NCBI GenBank assembly: GCA_013299055.1
Contig: JAAFKB010000002.1
Location: 34,164-98,163, forward strand
Origin: Sphaerotilus sp.
Lineage (GTDB): Bacteria; Pseudomonadota; Gammaproteobacteria; Burkholderiales; Burkholderiaceae_C
DNA length: 64,000 nt
Reading direction: 5' to 3'
The first letter of the stretch is position 1. Each line of letters opens with the position of its first letter. The notes below the pieces were generated by a model, which was not told the origin of the DNA, did no database searches, and worked only from the letters and a program-made list of their open reading frames with translations. Of the stretch, positions 17,599 to 28,570 are shown one piece after another. The translations under genes and the position numbers were made by a program.

Positions 17599-18024
17599 AT
17601 GGCCATCGAACGCACCCTGTCCATCATCAAGCCCGACGCCGTCGCCAAGAACGTCATCGGCCAGATCTACGCCCGCTTTGAAGGCGCTGGCCTGAAGATC
17701 GCTGCCGCCAAGCTGGTGCAGCTGTCGCGCGCCGATGCCGAACAGTTCTACGGTGTCCACAAGGCCCGCCCGTTCTTCAACGACCTGGTCAGCTTCATGA
17801 TCTCCGGCCCGGTGATGATCCAGTGCCTGGAAGGCGAGAACGCCATCCTGAAGAACCGCGAGCTGATGGGTGCCACCGACCCGAAGAAGGCGGAAGCCGG
17901 CACCATCCGCGCCGACTTCGCCGACTCGATCGACGCCAACGCCGTCCATGGCTCCGACGCGGCTGAAACCGCTGCTGTCGAAATCGCGTTCTTCTTCCCC
18001 GGCATGAACGTCTACAGCCGCTGA
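17599..18024 (+). CDS. ndk: Nucleoside diphosphate kinase
   Basis: 141-residue cytoplasmic enzyme transferring the gamma-phosphate of ATP to nucleoside diphosphates through a phospho-histidine. The catalytic His117 sits in NAVHGSDA, and the N-terminal [12 protein letters not shown] and middle [14 protein letters not shown] motifs are canonical. Full length. It is preceded by an AAGGAAA ribosome-binding site and followed after 8 bp by rlmN, the common ndk-rlmN-pilW order. Confidence 0.98.
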   Translation: MAIERTLSIIKPDAVAKNVIGQIYARFEGAGLKIAAAKLVQLSRADAEQFYGVHKARPFFNDLVSFMISGPVMIQCLEGENAILKNRELMGATDPKKAEAGTIRADFADSIDANAVHGSDAAETAAVEIAFFFPGMNVYSR

Positions 18025-18032
18025 GCTGCACC

Positions 18033-19190
18033 ATGACGGACGCGGTCAACCTGCTCGATTTCGACCTTGATGGGCTGGCCGCGCACTGCGAGCGGCTGGG
18101 CGAGAAGCGGTTCCGCGCCGTCCAGCTCTTCCGCTGGATCCACCAGCGGGGTGCCCGCGACTTCGACCAGATGAGCGATCTGGCCAAGTCGCTGCGGGCC
18201 AAGCTGGCCGGCAGCGCGGAGATCCGCCCGCTGCCGGTCCTCTCCGAACACCGCTCCACGGACGGCACGGTCAAGTGGCTGTTCGACGTGGGCGCCGGCA
18301 ATGCGGTCGAGAGCGTGTTCATCCCCGAGGATGACCGTGGCACGCTGTGCCTCTCGTCGCAGGCCGGCTGTGCGGTGGGTTGCCGCTTCTGCTCGACCGG
18401 GCACCAGGGCTTCTCCCGCAACCTGAGCACGGGCGAGATCCTGGCCCAGCTCTGGCATGCCGAGCACACGCTGCGCCGCGACCTGAACCGCCCGGAGCGG
18501 CAGGCGGGCGAGCGCGTGATCACCAACGTCGTGATGATGGGCATGGGCGAGCCGCTGCAGAACTACGGCGCACTGGTGCCGGCGCTGCGCGTGATGCTCG
18601 ACGACCATGGCTACGGCCTGTCGCGCCGTCGCGTGACGGTGTCCACGTCGGGCGTCGTGCCGTTCATGGACCGGCTGCGCGACGACCTGCCGGTGGCGCT
18701 GGCGGTGTCGCTGCATGCGCCCGACGACACCCTGCGCAACGAACTCGTGCCGCTGAACCGCAAGTACCCGCTGGCCGAGCTGCTGGCCGCATGCAAACGC
18801 TATCTGGACACGGCGCCGCGCGACTTCATCACGTTCGAATACTGCATGCTCGACGGCGTCAACGACAGCGACGAGCAGGCGCGGAGGCTGCTGGCGCTGG
18901 TGGGGCCGAAGGGTCCGGTCGGGCGGCTGCCGTGCAAGTTCAACCTGATCCCGTTCAATCCCTTCCCGGCGTCGGGGCTGAAACGCTCGGACAACGCCCG
19001 CGTGCAAGCCTTTGCCAAGGTGCTGATCGAAGGTGGTCTCGTCACCACCGTGCGCAAGACACGTGGGGACGACATCGACGCCGCCTGTGGGCAACTGGCC
19101 GGCGAAGTGCAGGACCGCACCCGCGCCCATGAGCGCATGGTGCGCGCGCCGATCCGCGTGGTCCGCCCGCCGCCGGCCTCCGCCACCTGA
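18033..19190 (+). CDS. rlmN: 23S rRNA (adenine2503-C2)-methyltransferase / tRNA(A37) methyltransferase RlmN
   Basis: 385-residue radical-SAM enzyme methylating C2 of A2503 in 23S rRNA (and A37 of some tRNAs). The Fe-S-binding CxxxCxxC is seen in [16 protein letters not shown]. The second, methyl-carrying cysteine lies in the C-terminal [12 protein letters not shown]-terminal [14 protein letters not shown] is typical. Part of the ndk-rlmN-pilW-rodZ-ispG-hisS run. Confidence 0.97.
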   Translation: MTDAVNLLDFDLDGLAAHCERLGEKRFRAVQLFRWIHQRGARDFDQMSDLAKSLRAKLAGSAEIRPLPVLSEHRSTDGTVKWLFDVGAGNAVESVFIPEDDRGTLCLSSQAGCAVGCRFCSTGHQGFSRNLSTGEILAQLWHAEHTLRRDLNRPERQAGERVITNVVMMGMGEPLQNYGALVPALRVMLDDHGYGLSRRRVTVSTSGVVPFMDRLRDDLPVALAVSLHAPDDTLRNELVPLNRKYPLAELLAACKRYLDTAPRDFITFEYCMLDGVNDSDEQARRLLALVGPKGPVGRLPCKFNLIPFNPFPASGLKRSDNARVQAFAKVLIEGGLVTTVRKTRGDDIDAACGQLAGEVQDRTRAHERMVRAPIRVVRPPPASAT

Positions 19191-19210
19191 GTCCACACCC
19201 GCTGCTGTCC

Positions 19211-20131
19211 ATGTTCACACTGCTGCATCGCGTCGCGTGGGGTGCCGGCCAGGCCGGGGCCCTGGTCGCGCTGGCACTCTGGGGGTTGACGGGCTGTGTC
19301 TCCGGGCCGGCACTGCCGGTGCCGATGGGCGAGGCCAGCCCCACCACCCTGACCCCCGTCCGCCCCGCCGGCACCGGTACCGGTACCGGTGCCGCGGGTT
19401 CGACCGTGAACACCGGCAACCGCCGCGACCTCGTGACCTCGTCCGACGAGTCCGACACCGCCCGGCGTGCCCGCATCCGCACCGAACTCGCCGGGGCCTA
19501 CTTCAGCCAGGGCCAGTTCATCACCGCCCTCGACGAGGTCAAGCGCGCCTTGTCGGTCGATCCCGACCACGTCCCGGCGCTGAACCTGCGCGGACTGGTC
19601 TACGCCAACATGGGCGAGTTCGCGCTGGCCGAAGAGAGCTTCCGGGCGGCGCTCGGCCTGCGCCCGGCCGACGCCGACACGCTCCACAACTACGGCTGGT
19701 TCCTCTGCCAGCAACGCCGTTTTGTTCCCGCGCGCCAGCAGTTCGAGGCCGCCATGGCGGTGCCGCAGTACCGCGAAGGTGCCCGCACGCTGCTGGCCGC
19801 CGGCATCTGCGAGGCCCGCGCCGGCGAGCTGCAGGCCGCCCAGATCATCCTGCAGCGCAGTTTCGACCAGGAGCCGGGCAACCCTGCCACGGTGTTCAAC
19901 CTGGCCGACGTGCTGCGTCGCCGAGGTGAACTCGAACGTGCATTCCTGTACCTCCAGCGGCTGAACCAGACGCCCGAGCTGGTGAGTCCGGAGACGCTGT
20001 GGCTGTCAATCCGGATCCAGCACCGGCGAAATCTGGCCGCGTCCGTGGAAGAATTGGGGGCACTGCTGCGCACGCGATTCCCGAAGTCACGGGAAGCAGC
20101 CGCCTACGACCAAGGACAGTTTGATGAGTGA
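19211..20131 (+). CDS. pilW: Type IV pilus biogenesis/stability lipoprotein PilW (PilF)
   Basis: 306 residues: signal peptide with lipobox (GLTGC), a short GT-repeat linker, then TPR repeats (YFSQGQFITALDEVKRAL, VYANMGEFALAEESFRAAL). This is the outer-membrane pilotin-type protein needed for PilQ secretin assembly. A homologue sits here between rlmN and the RodZ-like gene in many beta- and gammaproteobacteria, often the only pilus gene at this locus. The last 8 bases overlap the next gene. Confidence 0.9.
   Translation: MFTLLHRVAWGAGQAGALVALALWGLTGCVSGPALPVPMGEASPTTLTPVRPAGTGTGTGAAGSTVNTGNRRDLVTSSDESDTARRARIRTELAGAYFSQGQFITALDEVKRALSVDPDHVPALNLRGLVYANMGEFALAEESFRAALGLRPADADTLHNYGWFLCQQRRFVPARQQFEAAMAVPQYREGARTLLAAGICEARAGELQAAQIILQRSFDQEPGNPATVFNLADVLRRRGELERAFLYLQRLNQTPELVSPETLWLSIRIQHRRNLAASVEELGALLRTRFPKSREAAAYDQGQFDE
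19374..19392 (+). repeat. Short ACCGGT/ACCGGC tandem repeat in pilW
   Basis: Three consecutive hexamers close to ACCGGT encode the Gly-Thr linker (GTGTGTG) after the lipobox of PilW. A change in copy number would alter the linker by two residues per unit and keep frame. Confidence 0.6.
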
Positions 20132-21059
20132 CGTGACACCGCCGACCGCCGGCACCTCCACCGCTGGCGCCATGCTGCGCGCCGCGCGGCAGGCCCGAGG
20201 CATGGAATTGGACACCCTGTCGCAGGTGCTGAAGGTGCCCGAGCGCAAGCTGGCCGCCCTGGAAGCCGATCGCTACACCGAGTTGCCGGGCATGGCCTTC
20301 GCGCGCAGCCTGGCGCAGTCGTATGCACGGCAGGTGGGCCTGGACGCGGCGGTGGTGCTGGCCCAGCTGCCTGGCGCCGGTCCGCAGCCGCAGCAACGTC
20401 TCGAAAGCGTGTCCCGTGGCCTGCAGACGCCCTACCGCGAAGGGGCGAGCGGTGCCACGTTCGGCCGCAGCGGCTCGGCCTGGCCGGAGTGGCTCAAGCC
20501 GGTGTTCCTGCTGCCGGCCGTGCTGCTGCTGGCGGCACTGGCGTTCTGGTTCGCGCCACCCATGCACACGATGTTCGGCGGACTGGGCTGGCCGGACGCC
20601 GAGACGGGGTCTGACGCCACCGCGATGGTGGTCGAGTCCGCACCGGTGCCGGTTGCCGCCTCCGCTGCGGGTGTCGTGGTCGGCGTACCCGTGGCTGTCG
20701 TGGCCGAGCCGCCTGTCGCTCCGGCGTCTGCTGTGGCGCCCACCATCACCGCCGTCTCCGAGACCGTGCATTCCACGCCCAGCGAGCCGGCCGCCAGCGC
20801 CACCAGCGCACCGTCTGCCGCCTCCGGCGTGGTGGTGCTGCGCACGACGGGCGAGTCATGGATCGAGGTGCGGGACGCGGCGGGCGCGGTGCTGCTGTCG
20901 CGCACGGTGCTGCCGGGCGAGGTGATCGGCCTCGACGGTGCGCTGCCGATGCGCCTGAAGGCTGGCATCGCCAACGTGACCCAGGTGACGCTGCGGGGCG
21001 AGCCCTTCAGCCTGGCCCCGTTCACCCGCGGCAACATCGCCACCGCCATCCTGAAGTGA
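20124..21059 (+). CDS. RodZ-like helix-turn-helix membrane protein (DUF4115)
   Basis: 311 residues with RodZ architecture: an N-terminal Xre-type helix-turn-helix ([24 protein letters not shown], then [21 protein letters not shown]), one transmembrane helix near residues 125-142 ([16 protein letters not shown]), a Pro/Ala/Val-rich periplasmic linker and a C-terminal DUF4115 domain ([23 protein letters not shown]). In E. coli RodZ links MreB to the membrane to maintain rod shape. The track starts at a TTG; the ATG at 20124, overlapping pilW by 8 bp, is more likely. It sits just before ispG, as yfgA/rodZ does in E. coli. Confidence 0.87.
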   Translation: MSDVTPPTAGTSTAGAMLRAARQARGMELDTLSQVLKVPERKLAALEADRYTELPGMAFARSLAQSYARQVGLDAAVVLAQLPGAGPQPQQRLESVSRGLQTPYREGASGATFGRSGSAWPEWLKPVFLLPAVLLLAALAFWFAPPMHTMFGGLGWPDAETGSDATAMVVESAPVPVAASAAGVVVGVPVAVVAEPPVAPASAVAPTITAVSETVHSTPSEPAASATSAPSAASGVVVLRTTGESWIEVRDAAGAVLLSRTVLPGEVIGLDGALPMRLKAGIANVTQVTLRGEPFSLAPFTRGNIATAILK

Positions 21060-21067
21060 GTCCGACC

Positions 21068-22351
21068 ATGCAAGCCACTGTGCCCACCTCCGAACAGCCG
21101 ATCCCTCTGGGCGAACCCGCCGCCCGGCGCAGCCTGCAGGCGCGGGTGACGTGGGGTGACCGTGTGGTCACGGTGGGCGGCAATGCGCCGGTGCGGGTCC
21201 AGTCGATGACCAACACCGACACGGTGGACGTGATCGGCACGGCGATCCAGGTGAAGGAACTCGCGCTGGCAGGCTCCGAGATGGTCCGCATCACGGTGAA
21301 CACGCCCGAAGCCGCCGAGGCCGTGCCGCACATCCGCGAGCAGCTCGACCGCATGCAGATCGACGTGCCGCTGATCGGCGACTTCCACTACAACGGCCAC
21401 CGCCTCCTGACCGAATACCCGGCCATGGCGCAGGCGCTGTCCAAGTACCGCATCAACCCCGGCAACGTCGGCAAGGGCGACAAGCGCGACCGCCAGTTCG
21501 GCATGATGATCGAGGCGGCGATCCGCCACGACAAGCCGGTGCGCATCGGCGTGAACTGGGGCAGCCTGGACCAGGAGCTGCTCGCCATGCTGATGGACAC
21601 GAACGCCAGCCGCGCCCAGCCCTGGGAAGCACGCCAGGTGATGTACGAGGCGCTGATCCAGTCGGCGCTCGACTCGGCGGCCTACGCGGTCGAACTCGGC
21701 ATGCGGCGGGAGCAGGTGCTGATCAGCTGCAAGGTCAGCGGCGTGCAGGATCTGGTGGCGGTGTACCGCGAACTCTCGAAACGCTGCGACCATCCGCTGC
21801 ACCTCGGCCTCACCGAAGCCGGCATGGGCACCAAGGGCACGGTGGCGTCCGCGACGGCGCTGGGCATCCTGCTGCAGCAGGGCATCGGCGACACCATCCG
21901 CGTGAGCCTGACCCCCGCGCCGGGCGAGGCGCGCACGCAGGAGGTGACGGTGGCGCTGGAGATCCTGCAGTCGCTGGGCCTGCGCACCTTCGTGCCGAGC
22001 GTGACGGCCTGCCCCGGCTGTGGCCGCACGACGAGCACGACGTTCCAGGAACTGACGCAGCAGATCGACCACTTCCTGCGCGCGCAGATGCCCGTCTGGC
22101 GCGCGAAGTACCCCGGCGTCGAGGCGATGAAGGTGGCCGTGATGGGCTGCATCGTCAACGGCCCCGGCGAGAGCAAGCACGCCGACATCGGCATCAGCCT
22201 GCCCGGCACGGGCGAGGCGCCCGCCGCCCCCGTCTACATCGACGGCGAGAAGGCCATGACGCTGCGTGGCGAGGGCATCGCCAGCGAGTTCCAGGCCGTG
22301 GTCGAGCAGTACATCGAGCGCCGCTTCGGCCAGAAGACCGCTGTGTCCTGA
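21068..22351 (+). CDS. ispG: 4-hydroxy-3-methylbut-2-enyl diphosphate synthase (flavodoxin)
   Basis: 427-residue Fe-S enzyme of the MEP isoprenoid pathway, reducing MEcPP to HMBPP. Cys ligands of the 4Fe-4S cluster are in [10 protein letters not shown] and [10 protein letters not shown]. The TIM-barrel N-terminus has [11 protein letters not shown]. The start ATG at 21068 lies 8 bp after the RodZ-like gene. dxr, another MEP-pathway gene, is also in this window. Confidence 0.97.
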   Translation: MQATVPTSEQPIPLGEPAARRSLQARVTWGDRVVTVGGNAPVRVQSMTNTDTVDVIGTAIQVKELALAGSEMVRITVNTPEAAEAVPHIREQLDRMQIDVPLIGDFHYNGHRLLTEYPAMAQALSKYRINPGNVGKGDKRDRQFGMMIEAAIRHDKPVRIGVNWGSLDQELLAMLMDTNASRAQPWEARQVMYEALIQSALDSAAYAVELGMRREQVLISCKVSGVQDLVAVYRELSKRCDHPLHLGLTEAGMGTKGTVASATALGILLQQGIGDTIRVSLTPAPGEARTQEVTVALEILQSLGLRTFVPSVTACPGCGRTTSTTFQELTQQIDHFLRAQMPVWRAKYPGVEAMKVAVMGCIVNGPGESKHADIGISLPGTGEAPAAPVYIDGEKAMTLRGEGIASEFQAVVEQYIERRFGQKTAVS

Positions 22352-22393
22352 GTCCCTGACTTTCCGATTTCCTGCTTTCCTGCTGAATTCCTG

Positions 22394-23677
22394 ATGAGCG
22401 AAAAACTACAAGCCGTCAAAGGCATGAACGACCTCCTGCCGCCGGACTCGGCCCGCTGGGAATGGTTCGAAGGCTGCGTGCGCGCCTTGATGCAGCGTTA
22501 CGGCTACGCCAACATCCGCACCCCCATCGTCGAGCCGACCCCGCTGTTCGTGCGCGGCCTGGGCGAGGTGACGGACATCGTCGAGAAGGAGATGTATTCC
22601 TTTGAGGACAAGATGAACGGCGATCGGCTCACCTTGCGTCCGGAAGGGACTGCCGGTGTCGTGCGCGCCGTGGTCCAGCACAACCTGCTGTACGAAGGCC
22701 CGAAGCGGCTGTTCTACATCGGCCCGATGTTCCGCCACGAGCGTCCGCAGAAAGGGCGCTACCGCCAGTTCCACCAGGTCGGCGTCGAGGCGTTGGGGTT
22801 TGCCGGTCCGGACGTGGATGCCGAGGTGATCCTGATGGCGCGCAGCCTCTGGCGTGACCTGGGTCTGACGGATGTGCGGCTGGAGATCAACAGCCTGGGC
22901 CAGCCCGAGGAGCGCAAGGCCCACCGCGCCGCTCTGATCGTCCACTTCGAGGCCCACGCCGACCTGCTGGACGAGGAGGCCCGGCGCCGCCTGCACAGCA
23001 ACCCGCTGCGCATCCTGGACACCAAGAACCCGGCGATGCAGGCGGTGGTCGAGGCCGCGCCGAAGCTGATGGACTTCCTCGGCGAGGCCTCGCTGAAGCA
23101 CTTCGACGCCGTGCGCGCCGTGCTGGACGCGGTGGGCCAGCCCTACCGCATCAACCCGCGTCTCGTGCGCGGCATGGACTACTACAACCTGACCGTCTTC
23201 GAGTGGGTCACGGACCGGCTCGGCGCACAAGGCACGGTCTGTGGCGGCGGGCGCTACGACGGCCTGATCGAGCAGATCGGTGGCAAGCCGGCGCCGGCGG
23301 TGGGCTGGGGGCTGGGCATCGAGCGGGTGCTGGCGCTGCTGGAAGACAGCGGCGTGCCGGTGCCGGCGCAGGTGCCCGACGCCTACGCCGTGGTGCCGGA
23401 CGCCGCGGCCCTGGCGACGGCGACCGTCACGGCGGAAGCCCTGCGTGCGCTCGGGCGCAAGATCGTGCTGCACGGCGCGGGCAAGGACGGCCCCGGCAGC
23501 ATGAAGTCGCAGTTCAAGAAGGCCGACGCCAGCGGCGCCCGCTACGCGCTGGTCTTCGGCGCCGACGAACTCGCGCAGGGCATGGTGGCGGTCAAGCCGC
23601 TGCGCGAGGGCGGGCGGTCGCAGGCGCTGCGTCCGCTGGCCGACGTGGCGCGCTGGGCGGCCGAGATCAGCGACTGA
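22394..23677 (+). CDS. hisS: Histidyl-tRNA synthetase
   Basis: 427-residue class II aminoacyl-tRNA synthetase charging tRNA-His. N-terminal [13 protein letters not shown], motif 2 region [22 protein letters not shown], the histidine-specific [15 protein letters not shown] and GGGRYDGL, and the C-terminal anticodon-binding domain are all present. Normal length. The later hisZ is its catalytic-domain paralogue. Confidence 0.98.
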   Translation: MSEKLQAVKGMNDLLPPDSARWEWFEGCVRALMQRYGYANIRTPIVEPTPLFVRGLGEVTDIVEKEMYSFEDKMNGDRLTLRPEGTAGVVRAVVQHNLLYEGPKRLFYIGPMFRHERPQKGRYRQFHQVGVEALGFAGPDVDAEVILMARSLWRDLGLTDVRLEINSLGQPEERKAHRAALIVHFEAHADLLDEEARRRLHSNPLRILDTKNPAMQAVVEAAPKLMDFLGEASLKHFDAVRAVLDAVGQPYRINPRLVRGMDYYNLTVFEWVTDRLGAQGTVCGGGRYDGLIEQIGGKPAPAVGWGLGIERVLALLEDSGVPVPAQVPDAYAVVPDAAALATATVTAEALRALGRKIVLHGAGKDGPGSMKSQFKKADASGARYALVFGADELAQGMVAVKPLREGGRSQALRPLADVARWAAEISD

Positions 23678-23702
23678 CCGGCCGCGGTTCGGCCGCGACC
23701 CG

Positions 23703-23708
23703 CATAAT
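23703..23708 (+). promoter_or_regulatory. Candidate -10 element upstream of yfgM
   Basis: CATAAT stands out in the 74-bp hisS-yfgM gap, 44 nt before the yfgM start and after a GGCCG..CGGCC dyad. No good -35 is apparent. It could add to read-through from hisS. Confidence 0.3.
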
Positions 23709-23751
23709 CCTTCCCCTCACGGTTACACCTCCGACACACGGCACCACGCGC

Positions 23752-24414
23752 ATGGCATCCCATCTCGACCTCGAAGAACAGGAACAGCTTGACCAGCTCA
23801 AGCATTTCTGGGGCAAGTTCGGCAACCTCATCACCTGGGTGCTGCTGGTGGTGCTGACCGCCTACGCCGGCTGGAACGGCTGGCAGTATTGGCAGCGTGA
23901 CCAGGCAGCCAAGGCGGGCGGCATCTACGACGCCCTCGAACGTGCCGCCCAGACCGGTGACGCCGAGCGTGTCACCAAGGTCTGGGCTGACCTGCAGGGC
24001 CGCTACCCCTCGACGGCGTTTGCGGAGCAGGGCGGCCTGCTGGCGGCCAGGGTCCAGTTCGACAAGGGCCAGGCCGACACCGCCCGTGCCACGCTGGAAT
24101 GGGTGGCCGCCAACGCCAAGGAAGACGAATACCGGGCGCTGGCGCGGCTGCGTCTGGCGGGGTTGCACCTGGAGGCCAAGCGCCTGGACGAGGCCCTCAA
24201 GCTGGTCTCCACCGAGGTGCCCGAGTCGCTGGCCGCGCTGGCCGCCGACCGCCGGGGCGACATCCTGCAGGCCCAGTCCAAGTCCGCAGAGGCCGTGACC
24301 GCCTACCAGCAAGCCTGGAAGGCGCTGGGCAAGGACGTGGACTACCGCCGTCTGGTCGAGGCCAAGCTGGTCGCGCTGGGTGCTGCGCCCGAGGCCGAGG
24401 GGGCTGCGAAATGA
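23752..24414 (+). CDS. yfgM: YfgM-like tetratricopeptide ancillary translocon subunit
   Basis: 220-residue inner-membrane protein: short cytoplasmic N-terminus (EEQEQLDQLKHFWGKFG), one transmembrane helix (about 25-42, NLITWVLLVVLTAYAGW) and a periplasmic TPR-like domain. In E. coli YfgM associates with SecYEG and periplasmic chaperones. The hisS-yfgM-bamB-der order is the conserved one, which supports the assignment. Its stop overlaps the bamB start (ATGA). Confidence 0.9.
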   Translation: MASHLDLEEQEQLDQLKHFWGKFGNLITWVLLVVLTAYAGWNGWQYWQRDQAAKAGGIYDALERAAQTGDAERVTKVWADLQGRYPSTAFAEQGGLLAARVQFDKGQADTARATLEWVAANAKEDEYRALARLRLAGLHLEAKRLDEALKLVSTEVPESLAALAADRRGDILQAQSKSAEAVTAYQQAWKALGKDVDYRRLVEAKLVALGAAPEAEGAAK

Positions 24415-25547
24415 CCGCCACGCCCGTCCGACGTCCGGGTCGCTGGCGCTGGCTGGCGGCGTCGGTGGCCTTGGCGCTGGCTGCCTGCACGTCGGTCGAC
24501 AAGCCCAAGCCCACGCCGCTGGAGCCGCTGACCACGCGCATCGCCGGCAAGCAGGTCTGGCGCCAGAGCGTGGGCAAGCCGCTGCCGGGCCTGTCGGTGG
24601 CGGTGCTGGGCGACCGCTTCCTGCTGGCCAGCGTGGACGGGCGGCTGACCAGTCTGGACATCGGCACGGGCGCGGTGCGCTCGCAGATCGCCGTGGGCGG
24701 CACCTTGACCGCCGGCGTGGGCAGCGATGGCCGTCACGCCGCCGTGGTGACGCAGAACAACGAACTCGTGGTGGTCGACGGCCAGCGCGAGGTCTGGCGC
24801 ACGCGGCTGAACTCGCGGGTCGTCACGGCGCCGCTGGTGGCCGGCGAGCGGGTGTTCATCCAGGCGGTGGACCGCAGCGTGCTGGCCTTCGACGTGTTCG
24901 ACGGCCGGCGCCTGTGGTCGGTCGGCCGCTCCAGCGAAGCCTTGTCGCTGGCCCAGCCGGGTGTGCTGCTGGCCTACCGCAACACGCTGCTGGTGGGCAT
25001 GGGGGCGCGTCTGCTGGCGCTGGATCCGCTCACGGGCAGCCTGCGCAGCGACAGCACGCTGGCTGCGCCGCGTGGCACCAACGAGGTCGAGCGTCTGGCC
25101 GACCTGGTGGGCCCCGCGGCACGGCTGGGCGAGGTCGTGTGCGCCCGTGCCTTCCAGACCAGCGTGACCTGCCTGAACGCCGAGCGCAATGCCGTGCTCT
25201 GGAGCCGCGCACAGACCGGCTTCGAGGGGCTGGCCATCGACAACGAGTTCGTGGCGGGTGCCGATGCCAACGACCGCATCAGCGTCTGGCGCCGCACGAC
25301 AGGTGACCTGGCCTGGACGTCGGATCGCCTGCGCCACCGTGGCCTGACCGCGCCGCTGTCGGTCGGCTCGACACTGGTGTTCGGCGACAGCGAGGGCTGG
25401 CTGCATGTGCTCTCGCACGACCGGGGCGAGCCGCTGCTGCGCCTGGCCACCGATGGCAGTGCGGTCGTGGCGCCGCTGGTGCGCTCCGGGCTGACGGTGC
25501 TGGCCGTGACCCGCTCGGGCAACGCCTTCGCCTTCCGGCCGGAATGA
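24411..25547 (+). CDS. bamB: Outer membrane protein assembly factor BamB
   Basis: 378-residue lipoprotein of the BAM complex. Lipobox LAAC around residues 22-25 follows a normal signal peptide. The rest is an eight-bladed PQQ-type beta-propeller, with repeated blade motifs such as LTSLDIGTGAV and LLALDPLTGSL. It presents substrate to BamA at the periplasmic face. It overlaps yfgM by 4 bp and is 84 bp ahead of der. Confidence 0.95.
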   Translation: MTATPVRRPGRWRWLAASVALALAACTSVDKPKPTPLEPLTTRIAGKQVWRQSVGKPLPGLSVAVLGDRFLLASVDGRLTSLDIGTGAVRSQIAVGGTLTAGVGSDGRHAAVVTQNNELVVVDGQREVWRTRLNSRVVTAPLVAGERVFIQAVDRSVLAFDVFDGRRLWSVGRSSEALSLAQPGVLLAYRNTLLVGMGARLLALDPLTGSLRSDSTLAAPRGTNEVERLADLVGPAARLGEVVCARAFQTSVTCLNAERNAVLWSRAQTGFEGLAIDNEFVAGADANDRISVWRRTTGDLAWTSDRLRHRGLTAPLSVGSTLVFGDSEGWLHVLSHDRGEPLLRLATDGSAVVAPLVRSGLTVLAVTRSGNAFAFRPE

Positions 25548-25631
25548 GGCCGCGCCAGGCCCGGCGCTTCGGCTGATCCGGGCTGATCCTTTCCCTACAA
25601 CAACTCAACTGCTACAGATCGGAACCGACCC

Positions 25632-26975
25632 ATGAAACCCGTGATTGCCCTCGTCGGACGTCCCAACGTCGGCAAGTCCACGCTGTTCAATCGACTCACC
25701 GGACGCCGCGATGCGATCGTGGCCGACTACGCCGGACTGACCCGCGACCGCCACTACGGCGATGGCGCGCTGGGCGGTCATGAATTCATCGTCATCGACA
25801 CCGGCGGCTTCGAGCCCGACTGCACGGCCGGCATCTTCCAGGAAATGGCCAAGCAGACCCGCCAGGCCGTGGCCGAGGCGGATGCGGTGATCTTCGTCGT
25901 CGACGTGCGCGCAGGCTTGTCTGCGCAGGACCACGACATCGCCCGCTACTTGCGCACCACTGGCAAGCGCGTGCTGCTGGCGGCGAACAAGGCCGAGGGC
26001 ATGAAGGGCGGCCCGCAGCTGGCCGAGTTCCACGAGCTGGGCATCGGCGAGCCGCTGGCGGTGTCGTCGGCCCACGGCCACGGCATCCGCGATCTGGTGG
26101 ACCTGGCGCTGGAGGGCATCGAGCCACCCGCCGAGGACGAAGACGACGCGCTGCCCGAGGACGAGCGCCCGACCCGTCTGGCGGTGTGCGGCCGCCCCAA
26201 CGTCGGCAAGTCCACGTTGATCAACACCTGGCTGGGCGAGGAACGCCTGGTGGCCTTCGACCTGCCGGGCACGACGCGCGACACGATCGAGGTGCCGTTC
26301 GAGCGCAATGGCCGACGTTACAAGCTGATCGACACGGCTGGCCTGCGCCGCAAGGGCAAGGTGTTCGAGTCGATCGAGAAGTTCTCGGTCGTCAAGACGC
26401 TGCAGGCCATCGGCGACGCCAACGTCGTGCTGCTGCTGATCGACGCCACCGAAGGTGTGTCGGACCAGGACGCGCACATCGCCGGCTACATCCTGGACGC
26501 CGGCCGCGCGGTGGTGATCGCCATCAACAAGTGGGACGCGATCGACGAGTACCAGCGCCAGACGCTGCAACGCTCGATCGAGACGCGACTGGCCTTCCTG
26601 AAATTCGCGCCGATCCTGCACATCTCCGCCAAGCGCCGACAGGGGCTGGGGCCGCTGTGGAACGCCATCGACGAGTCCTGGGCGTCGGCCAAGCGCAAGC
26701 TGCCCACGCCGGTGCTGACGCGGCTGCTGCAGGAAGCGGTCGACTTTCAGCAACCCAAGCGGGCGGGGGTGTCCCGTCCGAAACTGCGTTATGCCCACCA
26801 AGGTGGGCAGAACCCGCCGGTGATCGTGATCCATGGCAATGCCGTGGAGCACATCACCGACGTGTACAAGCGCTATCTGGAGAGCCGGTTCCGCGAGCAC
26901 TTCAAGCTCGTCGGCACTCCGTTGCGCATCGAGTTGCGCGCCTCGCGCAATCCCTTCACGGAAAAGGATTCGTGA
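25632..26975 (+). CDS. der: Ribosome-associated GTPase Der (EngA)
   Basis: 447-residue protein with two tandem GTPase domains, each with a [10 protein letters not shown]-loop (about residues 8 and 191), DTGGF / DTAGL G3 motifs and NKxE / NKWD G4 motifs, then a KH-like C-terminal domain. It acts in 50S ribosome assembly. An acidic linker ([11 protein letters not shown]) separates the two G domains. hfq follows 75 bp later. Confidence 0.98.
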   Translation: MKPVIALVGRPNVGKSTLFNRLTGRRDAIVADYAGLTRDRHYGDGALGGHEFIVIDTGGFEPDCTAGIFQEMAKQTRQAVAEADAVIFVVDVRAGLSAQDHDIARYLRTTGKRVLLAANKAEGMKGGPQLAEFHELGIGEPLAVSSAHGHGIRDLVDLALEGIEPPAEDEDDALPEDERPTRLAVCGRPNVGKSTLINTWLGEERLVAFDLPGTTRDTIEVPFERNGRRYKLIDTAGLRRKGKVFESIEKFSVVKTLQAIGDANVVLLLIDATEGVSDQDAHIAGYILDAGRAVVIAINKWDAIDEYQRQTLQRSIETRLAFLKFAPILHISAKRRQGLGPLWNAIDESWASAKRKLPTPVLTRLLQEAVDFQQPKRAGVSRPKLRYAHQGGQNPPVIVIHGNAVEHITDVYKRYLESRFREHFKLVGTPLRIELRASRNPFTEKDS

Positions 26976-27050
26976 CCTTTCCGGTCGTGGTCCCGGGCGT
27001 GTGATAACGTGCGGGACTTCTTGAACTCCATTTCCAACACGGAGAATATC

Positions 27051-27293
27051 GTGAGCAACAAAGGGCAACTGCTACAAGACCCCTTCCTCAACCTGCTGCG
27101 CAAAGAGCATGTGCCGGTGTCGATCTACCTCGTCAACGGCATCAAGCTGCAGGGCCACATCGAGTCTTTCGATCAGTATGTGGTGCTCCTTCGCAATACC
27201 GTCACCCAGATGGTCTACAAGCACGCGATCTCGACCGTCGTGCCAGGTCGACCGGTGAACTTCCACGCGGCTGAAGCGCCGGAAGCCAACTGA
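27051..27293 (+). CDS. hfq: RNA chaperone Hfq
   Basis: 80-residue Sm-like hexameric chaperone that pairs small RNAs with mRNAs. The Sm1 motif ([38 protein letters not shown]) and the Sm2 [10 protein letters not shown] are both present. Translation begins at GTG (27051): this is the conserved VSNKGQ N-terminus and GGAG lies 6 bases upstream. The track's earlier GTG at 27009 would add a non-conserved extension. The C-terminal tail is short, as in most betaproteobacteria. Flanked by der and hflX. Confidence 0.97.
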   Translation: MSNKGQLLQDPFLNLLRKEHVPVSIYLVNGIKLQGHIESFDQYVVLLRNTVTQMVYKHAISTVVPGRPVNFHAAEAPEAN

Positions 27294-27334
27294 CCGCCCG
27301 CAGCGGCCAGCCATACGCGCCAACTCGAAGCACC

Positions 27335-28570
27335 TTGACTGCACCGGACTCTTCCCCTCTCCCACGCGCTGTTCTGGTCGGGGTCGATATCGGCGCAAGC
27401 GCGGACTTCGACGCGACGCTGGATGAGCTGGCCCTGCTTGCGCAGTCTGCCGGCGATGATCCGGTCGCCCGGATCATCTGCCGCCGTCGTGCCCCGGACG
27501 CCGCGCTGTTTGTCGGCTCCGGCAAGGCCGACGAGATCAAGCTCGTCGTGGCCGAGCACGGCGCCCAGTGCGTGATCTTCGATCAGGCGCTGGGCCCGGC
27601 TCAGCAGCGCAATCTGGAGCGCCACCTCGGCGTCGAAGTCCTCGACCGCACGGCGCTCATCCTCGAAATTTTTGCCGCCCGAGCGCGCAGCCATGAAGGC
27701 AAGCTTCAGGTCGAACTCGCGCGGCTGCAATACCTCTCCACCCGCCTCGTGCGCCGCTGGTCCCACCTGGAGCGCCAGCGCGGCGGGGTCGGTCTGCGCG
27801 GGGGTCCGGGCGAAACCCAGATCGAGCTGGACAAACGCATGATCGTCGTGCGCATCAAGGCCGTGAAGGACCGGCTCGACAAGGTCAAGCGCCAGCGTGG
27901 CACGCAGCGCAAGGCCCGCGAGCGCCAGGGCACCTTCCGCGTCTCGCTGGTGGGCTACACCAATGCCGGCAAGAGCACGCTGTTCAATGCGCTGGTGAAG
28001 GCGCAGACCTATGCCGCCGACCAGCTCTTCGCCACGCTGGACACCACCACGCGCCAGATGTACCTCGAAGACGCGCAGCGCAGCGTCTCCCTTTCCGACA
28101 CGGTGGGCTTCATCCGCGCGCTGCCGCACACCCTGGTGGACGCGTTCCAGGCGACGCTCCAGGAGGCCATCGACGCCGACGTGCTGCTGCACGTGGTCGA
28201 TGCGGCCAGTCCGTTCTGGCTCGACCAGATCCGTGAAGTGCAGCGTGTCCTGCACGAGATCGGGGCCGGGGACGTGCCGCAGCTGCTCGTGTTCAACAAG
28301 CTCGACGCGCTGGAGCCGGCGCAGTGGCCGCGGGCGGTGTCGGATGTGTACGAGCTGGAGCCGGGTCGCACCGTCCCCCGCTGGCATGTCAGTGCCCGCA
28401 CTGGCGAGGGGCTGCACGCCCTGCGCCAGGCCATCGCCGAGGTGGCCCTGCACCAAGACCGCCAGTCCACTGCAGGGCAGCCCGACCCGCGCTTCGATCC
28501 CGCGCGCACCGCGGCCGATGACACGGCACCCGAATCGATCGAAACCCTGCTCATGCCCCCGGTGGTGTGA
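27335..28570 (+). CDS. hflX: Ribosome-dissociating GTPase HflX
   Basis: 411-residue GTPase that binds the 50S subunit and splits stalled or heat-damaged ribosomes. The N-terminal HflX domain contains GSGKADEIK and QLARLQYLSTRLVRRWSHLERQRGG; the G domain has GYTNAGKSTLFNAL, DTVGFIRALP and NKLDAL. It starts with TTG in this reading; no ATG lies near the N-terminus, and the start is therefore tentative. It lies 41 bp after hfq and its stop abuts hflK. Confidence 0.95.
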   Translation: MTAPDSSPLPRAVLVGVDIGASADFDATLDELALLAQSAGDDPVARIICRRRAPDAALFVGSGKADEIKLVVAEHGAQCVIFDQALGPAQQRNLERHLGVEVLDRTALILEIFAARARSHEGKLQVELARLQYLSTRLVRRWSHLERQRGGVGLRGGPGETQIELDKRMIVVRIKAVKDRLDKVKRQRGTQRKARERQGTFRVSLVGYTNAGKSTLFNALVKAQTYAADQLFATLDTTTRQMYLEDAQRSVSLSDTVGFIRALPHTLVDAFQATLQEAIDADVLLHVVDAASPFWLDQIREVQRVLHEIGAGDVPQLLVFNKLDALEPAQWPRAVSDVYELEPGRTVPRWHVSARTGEGLHALRQAIAEVALHQDRQSTAGQPDPRFDPARTAADDTAPESIETLLMPPVV